Shown here: positions 44,652 through 54,651 of the stretch, in pieces
Layout of the letters: each line of letters begins with the position of its first letter
Numbering within the stretch: the stretch's first letter is position 1
Origin: JAENVT01 sp963720775
GTDB taxonomy: Bacteria > Actinomycetota > Acidimicrobiia > Acidimicrobiales > Ilumatobacteraceae
Direction of reading: 5' to 3'
DNA length: 64,000 nucleotides
Assembly: GCA_963720775.1 (NCBI GenBank)
Contig: CAVRGR010000002.1
Location: 124,001-188,000, forward strand
Translations under genes and position numbers: made by a program
Notes under the pieces: model-generated
What the model saw: only the letters and a program-made list of their open reading frames with translations
Database searches by the model: none
What the model was told of the DNA's origin: nothing

Positions 44652-45900
44652 CTAGCCACCGACCTGCGGTGTGCTGGCGGATAGAGAGCTTTCCGGTTGT
44701 GCAGTCGTCGTCGCTGATTCGACCGGCCCCGGAGGGTCAGCCGCCGTCACGGTTGTGGGTCCAATCACCGCGAACTGGTGGAGGAGTGGCAGGGCTGCGG
44801 TCACTGTCGCTGGATCCGACGAAATCGTTAGTCGAACGGCCGTGCCGGCCGAGTTGATAACCCACCCGGCGGCGAGGTTGTCGTACAGAGCTATTGCCGA
44901 ACCGACGGTTTCGGTTGGTTGGGGATAGACACCCTGCACGATCCGGATGGTGGCGTCGTCATGATTGGCGTAGGTACCAGGCGTTGATGTCGACGGGATG
45001 TTGCCGTAGTCAAGAAAGATGTCCGCTGAGATTGCGGTGGAGATCGTCGACGGCATGTACGGCCCGAGCACCGGCTCGGCGATCACATTTAGCTTGTCGA
45101 TATCGATGGACGCAGTTGAGGGTTCTCCGAGCGCTCTTCCAATCTGATCGACCGGGAACGAGTTGGAGATCTCTTCTGCCATCCTTTGAAGCGTCTCTCT
45201 GGCAACAACGCCAGCTCCCGCTTCGGGAAGATTGCAATAGTCCGTGTCCTTGATTTTGTCGTCGCCGATCCGGCCCGCACCGATCCCGCACGTCACTCTG
45301 ACCCGTATGCCGGATGGGCCGACAAGATGAATCGCGAATGGCTTTTCAACCGAAGTTCCTGGAACGATGCTGCCCGCGTCAGGTTCGGGTGCCCAAATCT
45401 CGATATCGATCGCCTTTGCTGTAACGGGGTCGATCGCGAGGTATCGCATCGACGATTCGCCGGCGAAGGTGAGCGCTGCGTAACTGAACCCTTCCGGAAG
45501 GTACGGCTGGATCGCCGTATACCAACAGAGGCTCTCCGCCGACGGGGGATGTGTTGTCGGATCGATTGGTGTTCGTCGCGCCGACAACAGCTGGACTCGC
45601 GCTGGATACCGTCGACCCGTCCGAGGCGGGACTGTTTACAAGATTGTGGGTCACGACGAAGGTCAGGGCCGACACCGCAGCGATGACCGCGACAATACCG
45701 ACAGCAACCACAAGGAACCTCGGGAGTGTTCTAGCTGTGGCATGCGGCTTGCGGTTCTCATTCCAGTGCGATGGATCCGTTCCCTCCCTGACAGACGGGA
45801 GCGCCGTCGGATGCGCAGAGGGCTCGGCGGCCACAGCGGGCGCGGCGTCGAGAAACGTGCCGATCGCATCGCGGATCGATTGTTCAAGAAGATCAGTCAC
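44652..45900 (-). pseudogene. Membrane partner of ECF sigma factor, frameshifted
   Basis: From GTG 45900, inside the end of the sigma gene (8-base overlap), the protein reads VTDLLEQSIRDAIGTFLDAA, a cytoplasmic N terminus, then a span (FLVVAVGIVAVIAAVSALTFVV) and an extracytoplasmic region. At about 45550-45590 the frame shifts: the C-terminal ~285 residues (CWYTAIQPYLPEGFSYAALT onward) continue in a second frame that ends at 44652. Skipping one base rejoins them into one ~415-residue protein. The layout fits an anti-sigma factor. The alternative is two separate genes, with the second starting at TTG 45587. Confidence 0.6.
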
Positions 45901-46375
45901 GGAGAGCCTTTCGTAGATGAGCTCGAGCGCGGAAGAGATGGCGACGCACCGAGCCAGGTGACAGACACAAGAAGTGGGCAATGTCCTGTTCCGTCATGTC
46001 CTCCCAATACGCCAAGTAGATGACGGCGCGTTGCCGAATGCTGAGTTCGGCGACAGCTCGACGGACGTCGATCTGGCTGTCCTTCGCGGCCAAAGATGTC
46101 GCCGCGACCTCCCGAAGATCACGCTTCCAACGATTCGTTTGTGAGCGTCGATGATTGTGTGCTTGGTTTGTCACGGCCCGGAACAGGTATGCACGGGGAT
46201 GCTCGACCGCTTCGCCGCGTATCGCTCGCGAAGCCTTTAGAAACACCGACGACACGACGTCTTGGGCATCGTGAGGGCCGACCAGCAATGACGCGTATCG
46301 CACGAGCTCCGCCGCGTGAATGCGCCACAGCTGCTCATCGAGAGATTCGCTGCCCGTCGAGTTCTTCATGGCCAC
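45893..46375 (-). CDS. ECF RNA polymerase sigma factor
   Basis: A 160-residue sigma factor with region 2 (ELVRYASLLVGPHDAQDVVSSVFLKASRAI) and region 4 (ELSIRQRAVIYLAYWEDMTEQDIAHFL, then SPGSVRRHLFRARAHLRKAL). GTG 46375 or ATG 46369 starts it. It overlaps its membrane partner by 8 bases. Regulates an unknown regulon, probably including its own operon. Confidence 0.85.
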   Translation of the reverse strand: MAMKNSTGSESLDEQLWRIHAAELVRYASLLVGPHDAQDVVSSVFLKASRAIRGEAVEHPRAYLFRAVTNQAHNHRRSQTNRWKRDLREVAATSLAAKDSQIDVRRAVAELSIRQRAVIYLAYWEDMTEQDIAHFLCLSPGSVRRHLFRARAHLRKALRD

Positions 46376-46491
46376 TGCTATTGGACCCTACGCACCTCCC
46401 AAGCGCGTGACAGCCGCTTGGAGATCGTCCGTCCTGCAGAGCGTGTTACCAGGCCAATTCCTCAACCGGCTCTCGTTCAACGGCTGAGGGG

Positions 46492-47610
46492 CTAGGCCAG
46501 GATCGGAGTGAGGTCGATCGCGACGACTTCGAGCTTGCCGTCGACGTGCTGGACTGCGATGAGATCGGTGTCGTGCACGCCGATCACGCTGTTGATCCTC
46601 GGGTCGAGCCAAGCGGCACCAGCGAGGTCGCGGTCATCGAGCACGAACACGGCCTGCGACTGCTGTTGACCGTAGAGGTATGGGAACCACACGGCTGAGT
46701 TATCGGGCCCTGGCGCTGTCATGCGGGCGCATGTGTGGTCTTCGCAATTGATGTCGAACAGCAGTTGGAGCGAGATCGACCACTTTCGCTCGACCTCGCC
46801 ACCCGTGCGAGTGACGGTGGTGAGCGCTGGGTCGATCTCGACCCGGTCGTAGCCGACGGGCGGCTCGAATCGAAGCGTTGGCCCGGTTGGGCAACCAGCG
46901 GCGGATGGTGTGATCGTGATGCCGCACTCTCCCGTGACACCGGCTTGTGCGCTGGCGATCCAGGTCCATGCCGAGGTTGGTGTCGGGTGGTACTCGCTGA
47001 CCTTGGAGGTTCCGTCAAGGGAGTGTTCGACGGTGAAGAGGTCGCCGTGCGGACCGAATGCGAGTGATGCACCGACCTGGAGATCAATGCCGAGATCCAG
47101 CGGACCGGTCGCCTTGACGGAGTTCGAAGAGGCGCTGTTGTTCACCGTCGATCTTGCCGGCAATGAGCCGACCATCAGGGGACATCGCCAGGGCGCCGTT
47201 TTCGAATCCTGTGAGGTCAAACAGGGACCTTGTGGGTGTCAGGACCGGGCTGGTTGCGGTCAGCTCGATCCGTGACAGTTGGCCAGTAGCGCCTTCCGGT
47301 GCCGTCGAGGGTGTCGAAATGGGCGCCGTGTCCGGCTCCACGGAATTCGGCACGGAATCGGAGTCCCGGGAACGATGTGCTCTTGTCCGCGCGGTTGATT
47401 GCGACCGCCACAACGGCGACAATCACGACGACGGCGGCAGCCGTACGAGCCACCACCAGACGACGCTGTCCCGGGACAGTTCGCCGGCTGGAGACGACGG
47501 GCGCCCCCAAGCGACCGGCTCGCGATGTCGCGGACAGCATCGCGCAGGTCTGTCGGTGCGGTCTCGTCTCCTGTGCCGATGATCGAGTCGAGCAATTCGT
47601 CACGTTCCAT
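46492..47610 (-). pseudogene. Membrane partner of second ECF sigma, three frameshifts
   Basis: From ATG 47610 (overlapping the sigma stop by 11 bases) the gene reads MERDELLDSIIGTGDETAP. It shifts at a C5 run (47504-47508) into a span (VARTAAAVVVIVAVVAVAI), shifts again near 47363-47370, and once more near 47110-47140. It then continues to IDLTPILA and stops at 46492. Each shift is cured by dropping one base, giving a ~370-residue single-span protein with a possible beta-propeller-like ectodomain (GALAMSPDGRLIAGKID; ASLAFGPHGDLF). Three same-direction indels could be decay or poor assembly. Confidence 0.65.
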
Positions 47611-48124
47611 GCTCGGCCTCCTTTGCTCGGTCGCTGAGGTAGATCTGTCGAAATGCTGCTCGTCCTCGGCGAAGGATTGACTCTGTGGCGTGGACGCTGC
47701 GGCCGAGCGTCACAGCGATCTCGGTCACCGTCATCTGATCGACGTGGCTCATCACGATGGCCGCCCTCTGAATGGCTGGCAACTGACCGAGCGTCTCGAC
47801 CACGCCAAGAGGTGGCGACTCGGAACTCGAGGTCGGGGACCAAGTCAGAGAGTGCAGGCGTTCTCGTCTGCCGGCGCGCCGCAGTTCGTCAATGAACCGA
47901 TGGCGACAAGCGGTGATCAACCATGGGAGACCAACTGAATCGTCCGGTGAATTGCGTAGATGCCGCATCAACGACAGGTAGGTGTCCTGCACGAGGTCAG
48001 CCGTCAGCGCCTGGTCGCCGCCAGTCAGTCGGCGGGCATATCGATAGACGTCATCCACGGTGCGTTCGCAGAACTCGCGCAGTGCCGCCTCCTCCACTCC
48101 GTCGCCACCCCCTTCTCGCACCAT
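47600..48124 (-). CDS. ECF RNA polymerase sigma factor
   Basis: A 174-residue sigma factor; ATG 48124 has GAGGT five bases upstream (GTG 48154 is alternative). Region 2 is VDDVYRYARRLTGGDQALTADLVQDTY with WLITACRHRFIDELRR. Region 4 is TLGQLPAIQRAAIVMSHVDQMTVTEIAV then TLGRSVHATESILRRGRAAF. It overlaps the start of its membrane partner by 11 bases. Confidence 0.85.
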   Translation of the reverse strand: MVREGGGDGVEEAALREFCERTVDDVYRYARRLTGGDQALTADLVQDTYLSLMRHLRNSPDDSVGLPWLITACRHRFIDELRRAGRRERLHSLTWSPTSSSESPPLGVVETLGQLPAIQRAAIVMSHVDQMTVTEIAVTLGRSVHATESILRRGRAAFRQIYLSDRAKEAEHGT

Positions 48125-48199
48125 CAATGACCTCACACCACTATCGACGCTCACCGAACCCCGAATCCGTCATCTTGACCTAGGGACCCCATCCGGAAG

Positions 48200-48476
48200 G
48201 TCTTCACCGATGCCGCCGATGGTTCGGAGCCATGGAAGCCCGACGCGGTATCGAGATACTTCTCGCGGCTGCGGGGCCGGGCCGGTCTGGAGCATCTCGA
48301 CTTTCACTAACTCCGCAAGCTCATGGAGACCTACGGCCGGGAGATGGGCTATTCCGTCGCATAGGTCGCGATGCGCGCCGGCCACGATCCAACGGTCGCG
48401 GCGAAGTAGTACAGCGGTCGAGTAGGCGAGACCGATCGAGCCTTGGCGAAGGTCGTCGCGTCGCTACTTCGGTCAC
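48200..48476 (+). pseudogene. Decayed 3' fragment of a second integrase
   Basis: In one frame the translation is closely parallel to residues ~322-412 of the resident integrase: VFTDAADGSEPWKPDAVSRY, then HLDFH, stop, LRK, METYGREMGYSVA, stop, VAMRAGHDPTVAAK, stop, YSGRVGETDRALAK. Three in-frame stops (TAA, TAG, TAG) replace the Tyr, Gln and His codons of the intact copy. The 5' two thirds are absent. It marks an earlier insertion of a related element at this spot. Confidence 0.88.
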
Positions 48477-48545
48477 CCGACAGCTTGCCGAACGGCGCCC
48501 CCTCGAATTCGAACAGCAACGCCGCGGAGAACGTAAACTGCCGTG

Positions 48546-48779
48546 ATGGCGATCAGCGTTGAAGAACTTGTCTCACGGCTCAACGCCGAAGCAGCGCGAC
48601 GCCACGTCACACCCGAGGAACTGTTGGACATCGTCGCTGCTCAGTTCCCGGACCGTTCCGGACCCGCCGATCGGTTCGCGTTCGCTGGGATGGGGCACTC
48701 CGGACGGGGCGATCTCAGCGAAAACCACAAGCAGATCCGTGACGAATTGATCAGCGAAAAGCGCAACCGCAGCGAATGA
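48546..48779 (+). CDS. vapB: VapB-type antitoxin
   Basis: A 77-residue protein (MAISVEELVSRLNAEAARRH), ending in a toxin-binding tail with FAGMGHSGRG. The same FAGxGxS motif occurs in the second antitoxin of the element. ATGA overlap with the PIN toxin gene. It starts 70 bases after the integrase fragment. Confidence 0.8.
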   Translation: MAISVEELVSRLNAEAARRHVTPEELLDIVAAQFPDRSGPADRFAFAGMGHSGRGDLSENHKQIRDELISEKRNRSE

Positions 48780-49195
48780 TCGTCGTCGACACCGGTGTGC
48801 TGCTTGCGGTCGCCGACGGCGACGACCGCTGGCACACTGCGAGCAAATCGTTGCTCGACAGCTACCCGTCGAGTGAACTGATCCTGCCCGCCCCCGTGAT
48901 CCCCGAGACCGGCTGGATGATTGCAGCCGTGCTCGGTCCGGCCACCGAAGCAGCCTTCATCGCCTCGGTCGCGGCCGGCGATCTCAGCGTCGTCGATCTC
49001 ACCGCGAACGACTGGCAACGCGTCGCCGATCTGGTCGAGCAGTATGCGGACCTGGACCTCGGCACCGTCGACGCCGCCGTCATCGCGACCGCCGAACGAC
49101 TCAACGTGACCACGTTGGCAACGATCAACCCCAGAGACTTCCGAGTCGTCAGACCCGCCCACTGCGACGCCTTCGAACTCGTCCCCACCCCCTGA
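48776..49195 (+). CDS. vapC: PIN-domain ribonuclease toxin
   Basis: A 139-residue PIN protein: MIVVDTGVLLAVADGDDRWH (first Asp), PVIPETGWMI (Glu), DLGTVDAAVIATAERL (Asp) and TINPRDF (Asp), so all four acidic metal ligands are present and activity is likely. Overlaps its antitoxin by four bases. Confidence 0.88.
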   Translation: MIVVDTGVLLAVADGDDRWHTASKSLLDSYPSSELILPAPVIPETGWMIAAVLGPATEAAFIASVAAGDLSVVDLTANDWQRVADLVEQYADLDLGTVDAAVIATAERLNVTTLATINPRDFRVVRPAHCDAFELVPTP

Positions 49196-49376
49196 CCCCC
49201 CGAATGTTCAGCCCAGCACACAGCAGGCTGCGAGACTGGCACCGATGAGCAACCATCCACGGCTTCTTCTTTCGCTGCCGACAGCGCTCTACAGAGCCGA
49301 ATTGTTCGGCCATCCGACAGCTAAGCCACGCTTGCGACCGTTCCCATTTCCCCCGCGGAACACATAGTCTTGGGCC
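49196..49376. other. Intergenic region between VapBC-type modules
   Basis: 180 bases; no ORF, RNA or repeat recognised. It must carry the promoter of the second antitoxin. Confidence 0.4.
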
Positions 49377-49610
49377 ATGTCGATGACCGTGAACGTTCCC
49401 GACGACGTCGCTCGCCGCTTGGAAGCGGCCGCAGCTGCGCGCGGGGTCACCGTCGAGGAACTCGCCGCCGAAGTCCTCACCGATCACGTGCCCGACGTCG
49501 GAGCTGCGCCACGTCGCCGGCAGCTCAGCTTTGCCGGGATCGGAGCGAGCAAGCACGGCATCAGCCACCAAGTCGACGAACTGCTCGCCGACGGGTTCGG
49601 TCGCGACTGA
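49377..49610 (+). CDS. VapB-type antitoxin of a broken module
   Basis: A 77-residue ribbon-helix-helix-like antitoxin (MTVNVPDDVARRLEAAAAARG) with tail RRRQLSFAGIGASKHGISHQ. The toxin gene that follows is truncated, so this antitoxin is functionally orphaned. Confidence 0.75.
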   Translation: MSMTVNVPDDVARRLEAAAAARGVTVEELAAEVLTDHVPDVGAAPRRRQLSFAGIGASKHGISHQVDELLADGFGRD

Positions 49611-49613
49611 CCA

Positions 49614-49918
49614 GTGCTGATCGTTGATACCGGCCCACGGCGCGGCCGCGCGATCATCAACGGCACCCTCATCGTCGAGCCCCTCACACCACAGCCGACT
49701 GGCAACGCATCAGAGAGCTCGTCGACCGCTACCAGAACCTGCCCCTCGGCGGAACCGACGCCAGCTTGATCGCGGTCGCTGAACGCCTCGGCGCGACACG
49801 GATCGCCACCTTGGACCGCGCTCACTTCAGCATCGTTCGCCCCGCCCACTGCGACACTTTCGAGCTCTCTCCAACCCCCTGGTCACCTCGCCGGCATTGC
49901 TCCGGCGGAATACGCTGA
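49614..49918 (+). pseudogene. Internally deleted PIN toxin
   Basis: Begins VLIVDTGP like a VapC toxin, then jumps to GTLIVEPLTP and, after a frame change near 49692, ADWQRIRELVDRYQNLPLGGTDASLIAVAERL and ATLDRAHFSIVRPAHC. About 45-60 central residues, including the conserved Glu helix, are missing compared with the intact toxin at 48776-49195. The C-terminal half is otherwise very similar to it. Confidence 0.8.
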
Positions 49919-49922
49919 AGCG

Positions 49923-50174
49923 ATGACTGTGACGCTTGAACTCCCAGCCGAGGCACAGGCCCGCTTGGAGGCCGAGGCGACGCGTCGCGGAATCACTGTC
50001 GACCAGCTTGTCACCGAACTTGCTGCCGGCCTTCCGTCCAAGCAGGAGCCGGCGGCGGGAACACTGGACCAGTTCTTCGGTTCCGGAGACTCCGGTGATC
50101 CTTCCTGGGCCAGCCGTGAGATTCACGAGCTACGCGCGGACGCAGCTCGACGTCGTCTCGATGAACCGGCCTGA
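49923..50174 (+). CDS. Orphan antitoxin-like protein
   Basis: An 83-residue protein (MTVTLELPAEAQARLEAEATRRG) with a second half DQFFGSGDSGDPSWASREIHEL typical of VapB-like antitoxins. No toxin follows; its end runs against an oppositely oriented HTH gene. Confidence 0.65.
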   Translation: MTVTLELPAEAQARLEAEATRRGITVDQLVTELAAGLPSKQEPAAGTLDQFFGSGDSGDPSWASREIHELRADAARRRLDEPA

Positions 50175-50475
50175 ACAGCGCACGTTGACGCATTCGAGTT
50201 GGCTCCCTAGGCCGAACCCACTGGCGGCCGTACTTGCGTTGTGCCGCTTGCTTGGACACGCCGAGCATGGCTCCGATCTCTGACCACGATCGGTTGGCTT
50301 GGCGGGCAGCGTGAACCGCTTCGGTGATAGCGTCCGTCAAGCGCTTCACGCTGATCGGCGAGTTTGGCGAGCTCTCGCAGTGCTGACATGTCGACAGCGA
50401 CAGGTCACCTGGCTCAACATTGTCGGCCCATCGCTCGAGCGCTGCGGCCTTCTCGTCGTGTGTGGTCTTCGACAT
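50011..50475 (-). CDS. Small HTH protein with eroded C terminus
   Basis: From ATG 50475 the N-terminal ~85 residues are protein-like: MSKTTHDEKAAALERWADNV, then VHAARQANRSWSEIGAMLGV followed by SKQAAQRKYG, a helix-turn-helix. Beyond about 50212 the frame runs antisense through the antitoxin gene at 49923-50174 and looks like noise, so the natural stop was probably lost by a junction there. It resembles the HTH antitoxin-like proteins of actinobacterial elements. Confidence 0.5.
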   Translation of the reverse strand: MSKTTHDEKAAALERWADNVEPGDLSLSTCQHCESSPNSPISVKRLTDAITEAVHAARQANRSWSEIGAMLGVSKQAAQRKYGRQWVRPREPTRMRQRALFRPVHRDDVELRPRVARESHGWPRKDHRSLRNRRTGPVFPPPAPAWTEGRQQVR

Positions 50476-50739
50476 GACTTTCACACGATAGGGCGAGAGA
50501 GGCGATCGTCAACATGTATTGACGATCTTGTGGCCGCACGGCGCAACACCAGCCGGCACCAGTTGACACCAACCGACAGGTCGTCGGCTGCCAGGAATGT
50601 CGTCCTGGAAATGTTGCTGCGCCTGGGGATTCTTGGGCTCTGTATTCGGGTGATGACTCGCTCGACACCGCTACCCCGATCCAGAAATCTCGTAGCGCTT
50701 GACCAGGGAAGTGTCACGAAATCGCGTTTCGAGAGGCAT
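50476..50739. other. Region without a supported gene
   Basis: 264 bases between the divergent HTH gene and the excisionase-like gene. Overlapping frames exist on both strands but none has a recognisable domain. Confidence 0.4.
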
Positions 50740-51099
50740 GTGGCAAGTGTGAGGGCTAATCGCGAATATCGAGACGACAGGGCGCCCGACTTTCTCACCG
50801 TGGAGGAGGCGGCTGCCGTTCTTCGGATCGGGAGGAGCAAGGCATACGAGCTTGCGCGTGAGTACCTCGCGACCGATGGAGCGAGCGGGATGCCCGTCAT
50901 CCGTCTGGGCAAGCAGTTGCGTGTTCCGCGCGCTCTACTCGAGCGTTGGATGGGTGGCCCGATCACCTGGCCGATCGCCAACAATCGGTCACCAGCCGCG
51001 TCACCCGTCGTATCGATCGCGTCCACAACGCGCCGATCGCGTCCCGATCGACGTACCGCGTCGACGTCCCAACAGACCTCGATCCCGTTCTCCGTGTAG
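50740..51099 (+). CDS. Excisionase-type helix-turn-helix protein
   Basis: GTG 50740 has a GAGAGG site five bases upstream; GTG 50749 is possible. The domain is APDFLTVEEAAAVLRIGRSK, then AYELAREYL and VIRLGKQLRVPRALLERWMG, the MerR-like winged HTH of excisionase/AlpA proteins. The tail after residue ~70 is low-complexity. Position just before the relaxase gene is typical for actinobacterial integrative elements. Likely roles: recombination directionality factor or transfer regulator. Confidence 0.75.
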   Translation: MASVRANREYRDDRAPDFLTVEEAAAVLRIGRSKAYELAREYLATDGASGMPVIRLGKQLRVPRALLERWMGGPITWPIANNRSPAASPVVSIASTTRRSRPDRRTASTSQQTSIPFSV

Positions 51100-51187
51100 G
51101 CGCCATGACCGAGTTCCACCGACCCCCACCTCACGGCCTTTTACGAATAGACGAGTGCACAGACACGCGACTGAACGGAGTCGGGTA

Positions 51188-54100
51188 GTGACCGTGCGCG
51201 TGACCACGTTGAAGGGAGCGGATGCCGGCGACTACTACGTGAAGCAGCTGCCGAACTACTACCTCCAGTCGGGCGAGCCCCGCGGCATCTGGTTCGGCGA
51301 TGGCGCGACCGACGCTCGCGCTGATCGGCGATGTCGACGACGAGGCCTTCATCGCGCTGATGGCCGGCATGGACCCAACTCGACCCGATCGCCATCTCGG
51401 CCGTCGATACGACGACAAGTCGGTCCGCGGGTTCGACGTGACAGCATCGGCGCCAAAGTCCGTGTCCGTGTTGTTCGCACTCGGCGACCTCGAAACCCGA
51501 CAGCCAGGTTCTCGCCGCGCACGACGATGCGGTCGGCGCGTTGGCGGCGTGGATCGAACGTCACGCGCACACCCGGTACCGGATCGGCGGCGAGGTCGCC
51601 GTGGTCGACGCCGAAGGGATCGTCGCCGCCGCCTTTCGACAGCACACCAGTCGAGCGCTCGACCCGCAACTGCACACACATCTGGTGATCGCCAACCGTG
51701 TGAAGTCCCCGGATGGGCGTTGGCTTGCTCTGGACGCTCGGTTGATCAAGCACGATCAGCAGTCGCTCTCGGCGATCTATCACGCATGCCTGCGGTCGGA
51801 GCTGACCCGCCGGCTCGGCGTCCGCTGGCATGACCCGGAGCACGGGATCGCCGAGATCCGTGATGTCCCCGAGGACGTCATCGTCGAGTTCTCCGCCCGC
51901 ACCGCAGATGTTCGTCGGCGGATCGACGACAAGCTCGACCGGTTCGTCGACACGATGGGACGGGAGCCGACACCTCGAGAGCGCTGGAAGCTTGAACGAG
52001 AAGCAGCGATCGACAGCCGCCCGGCGAAAGCGCACTCCGTCGAGGCGGCTGCGCTGCACGCGGCGTGGGCGGAGCAGACGCGCCAGCTCGGACATGACCC
52101 CGTTGCGGTCGTGTCGAATGCGATCGAGCAGGTCGCAGAACGCCGAGGAATCGACCCGGCAACGCGTTCGATGATGATCGATCAGACGATCGAGGCGATG
52201 GGGGAGAAGCAGTCGACGTGGCGGCCCACGGAGCTGCACCGAGAGCTCGCAGCCGTCGTACCGACAGCGACCGCGGCGACAGCCGCGCAGCTTGCGAGTT
52301 GGCTCGATGGTGTCGTCGACGAGATCGTCACTACTCGGTGCGTCGATGTCTCTCGACCGATTCCGTCCGATGCGTTGCTGCGCCGTGACGGTCGACCGGT
52401 GACCGAGTCGGTCGTCGACCGGGCGTTGACCACACAGGCGATCCTCGACCAGGAACGTGAACTGATCGAGTGGGCCGACCGTCGCTTCGTCCACGACGGC
52501 CCGGACGAACCCGCCGCGGCGGCGCGGAGCACGATCGAGTTGAACGTCGCCCAGACCGAGGCCGCCTGTTCGGTCGCGGGACACGCGGATCTCGTTCTGG
52601 TTGTCGGCCCAGCCGGTACGGGCAAGACCACCGCACTCTCGCCGGCAGTGGCGCAGCTGCGAGCCGACGGTCGGGTGGTGTTCGGTGTCGCTCCGTCGGC
52701 CACCGCTGCCGAGGTCCTCCAGGAGGAGACCGGGGTCGTGTCGGACACGCTCGACAAGTTGCTCATCGAGCATCGTCTCGCCCGGCCGCCCGATCACCGC
52801 TACGACCTGCCGGTCGGGGCGACGGTGATCGTCGACGAGGCCGGGATGATGGCAACTGCCAAGCTCGCCGAGCTGGCTGCCCTCGCGGACCTGAAGGGCT
52901 GGCGGCTCGCGCTCGTCGGCGACCCATTGCAGTTCTCCGCGGTCGGACGCGGTGGAATGTTCGGTCTGCTCGTCGACACCTTCGGCGCGATCGAACTCGA
53001 CCATCCCCACAGGTTCGACGAGGAATGGGAACGAGAGGCCAGCCTCCGCCTGCGCCGTGGTGATGTCTCGGTGGCCGAGATCTATGAGGTCCACGGTCGG
53101 CTCCACGGCGGAACGGTCACGCAGATGGAACGTGCCAGCGTCGACCGCTGGTGGGAACTCCGAGCCGCTGGCAAGAAGACGTTGCTGATGACGCCGACCA
53201 ACGAAGCCGCCGAACGACTCAACGAGCGTTGTCAACGGACCCGAATCGAAGGCCGGCGAGATCGACCCGAGACAGCCGACACGTCACCGCCGGCGCTTAC
53301 GAGGTCTATGTCGGCGACGAGATCGCGACCCGCCACAACGAACGCCGGGTCACCACCGACCGAGGCGCGACCGTCAAGAACAGGGCCGTGTGGACCGTCG
53401 ACAGCATCAACACCGACGGGTCGCTCACGGCAACCGGTCGCGCCGGGACCGTTCGGCTCCCGGCGGTCTACGTCGCCGAGCACGTCGACCTTGCCTACGC
53501 CCGCACCGGCATCGGTGGCCAGGGTCGCAACGTGAAAGGCGGTCTGTTATTCGCCGAGCGGCCGACTGATGTCCGCAACATCTACGTGCCGATGACACGC
53601 GGTACCGAGACCAACGAAGCCTTCCTCGTGACCACAGGCGAACAGACGGCGCTCGACGTCTTCATCCAGAGCCTCGCGACCGACTGGATCGACCAACCGG
53701 CCATCCGCCCGCCAGGCCGAACTGAACGACACCAAACCACACCGCCCAGGACTGCTCGACGGAAGCCAACTTCGCACGCTCCTCGAACAGCGATACGAGA
53801 TCACCGCTTCCATCGAGAAGGCCGAGTACGACCTGAAACGCCTGCCACGAGACCTACGCGATGCAGAAGCGGCCCAGACGGCAGCGGAGAAGACGATCCA
53901 TGAACGTACGACCGCCTATCGCCGTGCCGAGAGATGTGATCGCTCGGTACGACCGACCGCTCCACCGCCGCAAGCACGAAGTCGACATAGCCGACGCCAC
54001 GCGGGATGTCCGGCGCCTGCCCGGTCTCATCGAGGACGCCCGCAACGAAGCGAACAGCGCGGCGCAGCGAATAGAGCAGATCCGCCTGTCCTCGACCCAA

Positions 54101-54469
54101 GCTGCGGAGTTGTTGAAGCGACGTCCTTCACTTGCGTCGACCGTGGCTGCGATCGACGACCGTCTGTCCAACGACTCGCGCGTCCGTTCTCGTATCGCTC
54201 GCCTCGAACAGCCGAAGTGCCATCATCGGAGCCCTCGGCAACGCCCGCCTCCCGGCCCGGCCTCGCGGGACTGGGAAATTGCCGCAGGCCGCCTCGCCCA
54301 ACACCAAGCCGCATTCGACATCGACGACGGGTTCGGCCGTCAGCCGGGCTACCTCGACGACAGTGCCTACTGCCAGAGTCGTGCCAGCGCGATCGAGATC
54401 GCAGATCCATTCATTCGACCGGTCGCGCCACGACGTATCGAGAGATCTGTACCAGAGCTCGGCCGCTAG
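51188..54469 (+). pseudogene. MobF (TrwC/TraA) relaxase-helicase, many frameshifts
   Basis: GTG 51188 starts a relaxase whose pieces lie in rotating frames. AGDYYVKQLPNYYL (candidate catalytic Tyr) precedes a shift near 51302. RGFDVTASAPKSVSVLFALG follows, with a shift near 51500. The longest piece holds LDPQLHTHLVIANRV (HxH), Walker A VVGPAGTGKTT, Walker B VIVDEAGMM and VGDPLQFSAVGRGGMF, with two shifts near 53250-53275. GAYEVYVGDEIATRH and NIYVPMTRGTETNEAF follow, with shifts near 53710 and 53885, then a coiled C terminus. Six or more single-base changes, all cured by skipping one base, mean no full protein is made as written. The intact ancestor was ~1,080 residues. Confidence 0.82.
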
Positions 54470-54651
54470 CTCGAGCTGTCTCGAGACCGCCTGCGCCCGC
54501 TTAGGTTGCGCCCTCTGAACGGGCGTGGTCGGAGGGCGCTGTGGGTGACTGGGATGAGGGTCGAGGCGCCGTACGCGGCCTTGCTGGACGCATCTGCATA
54601 AAGTTCACCTGCCTGTGCAACGCGAACCCCGTTGGCGGCATCGTTGTCTGT
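54470..54651. other. Intergenic region before ECF sigma gene
   Basis: About 180 bases; an in-frame extension of the sigma factor upstream to 54541 exists but is Cys/Gly-rich and unlike sigma N termini. No RNA or repeat seen; probable promoter of the sigma operon. Confidence 0.4.

Noticed and set aside
51349..53235. 628-residue open frame on the minus strand
   Set aside because: It is antisense to the relaxase-helicase, which has clear Walker, HxH and helicase motifs; the minus frame is Arg/Asp-rich with no domain, a common shadow in high-GC DNA.
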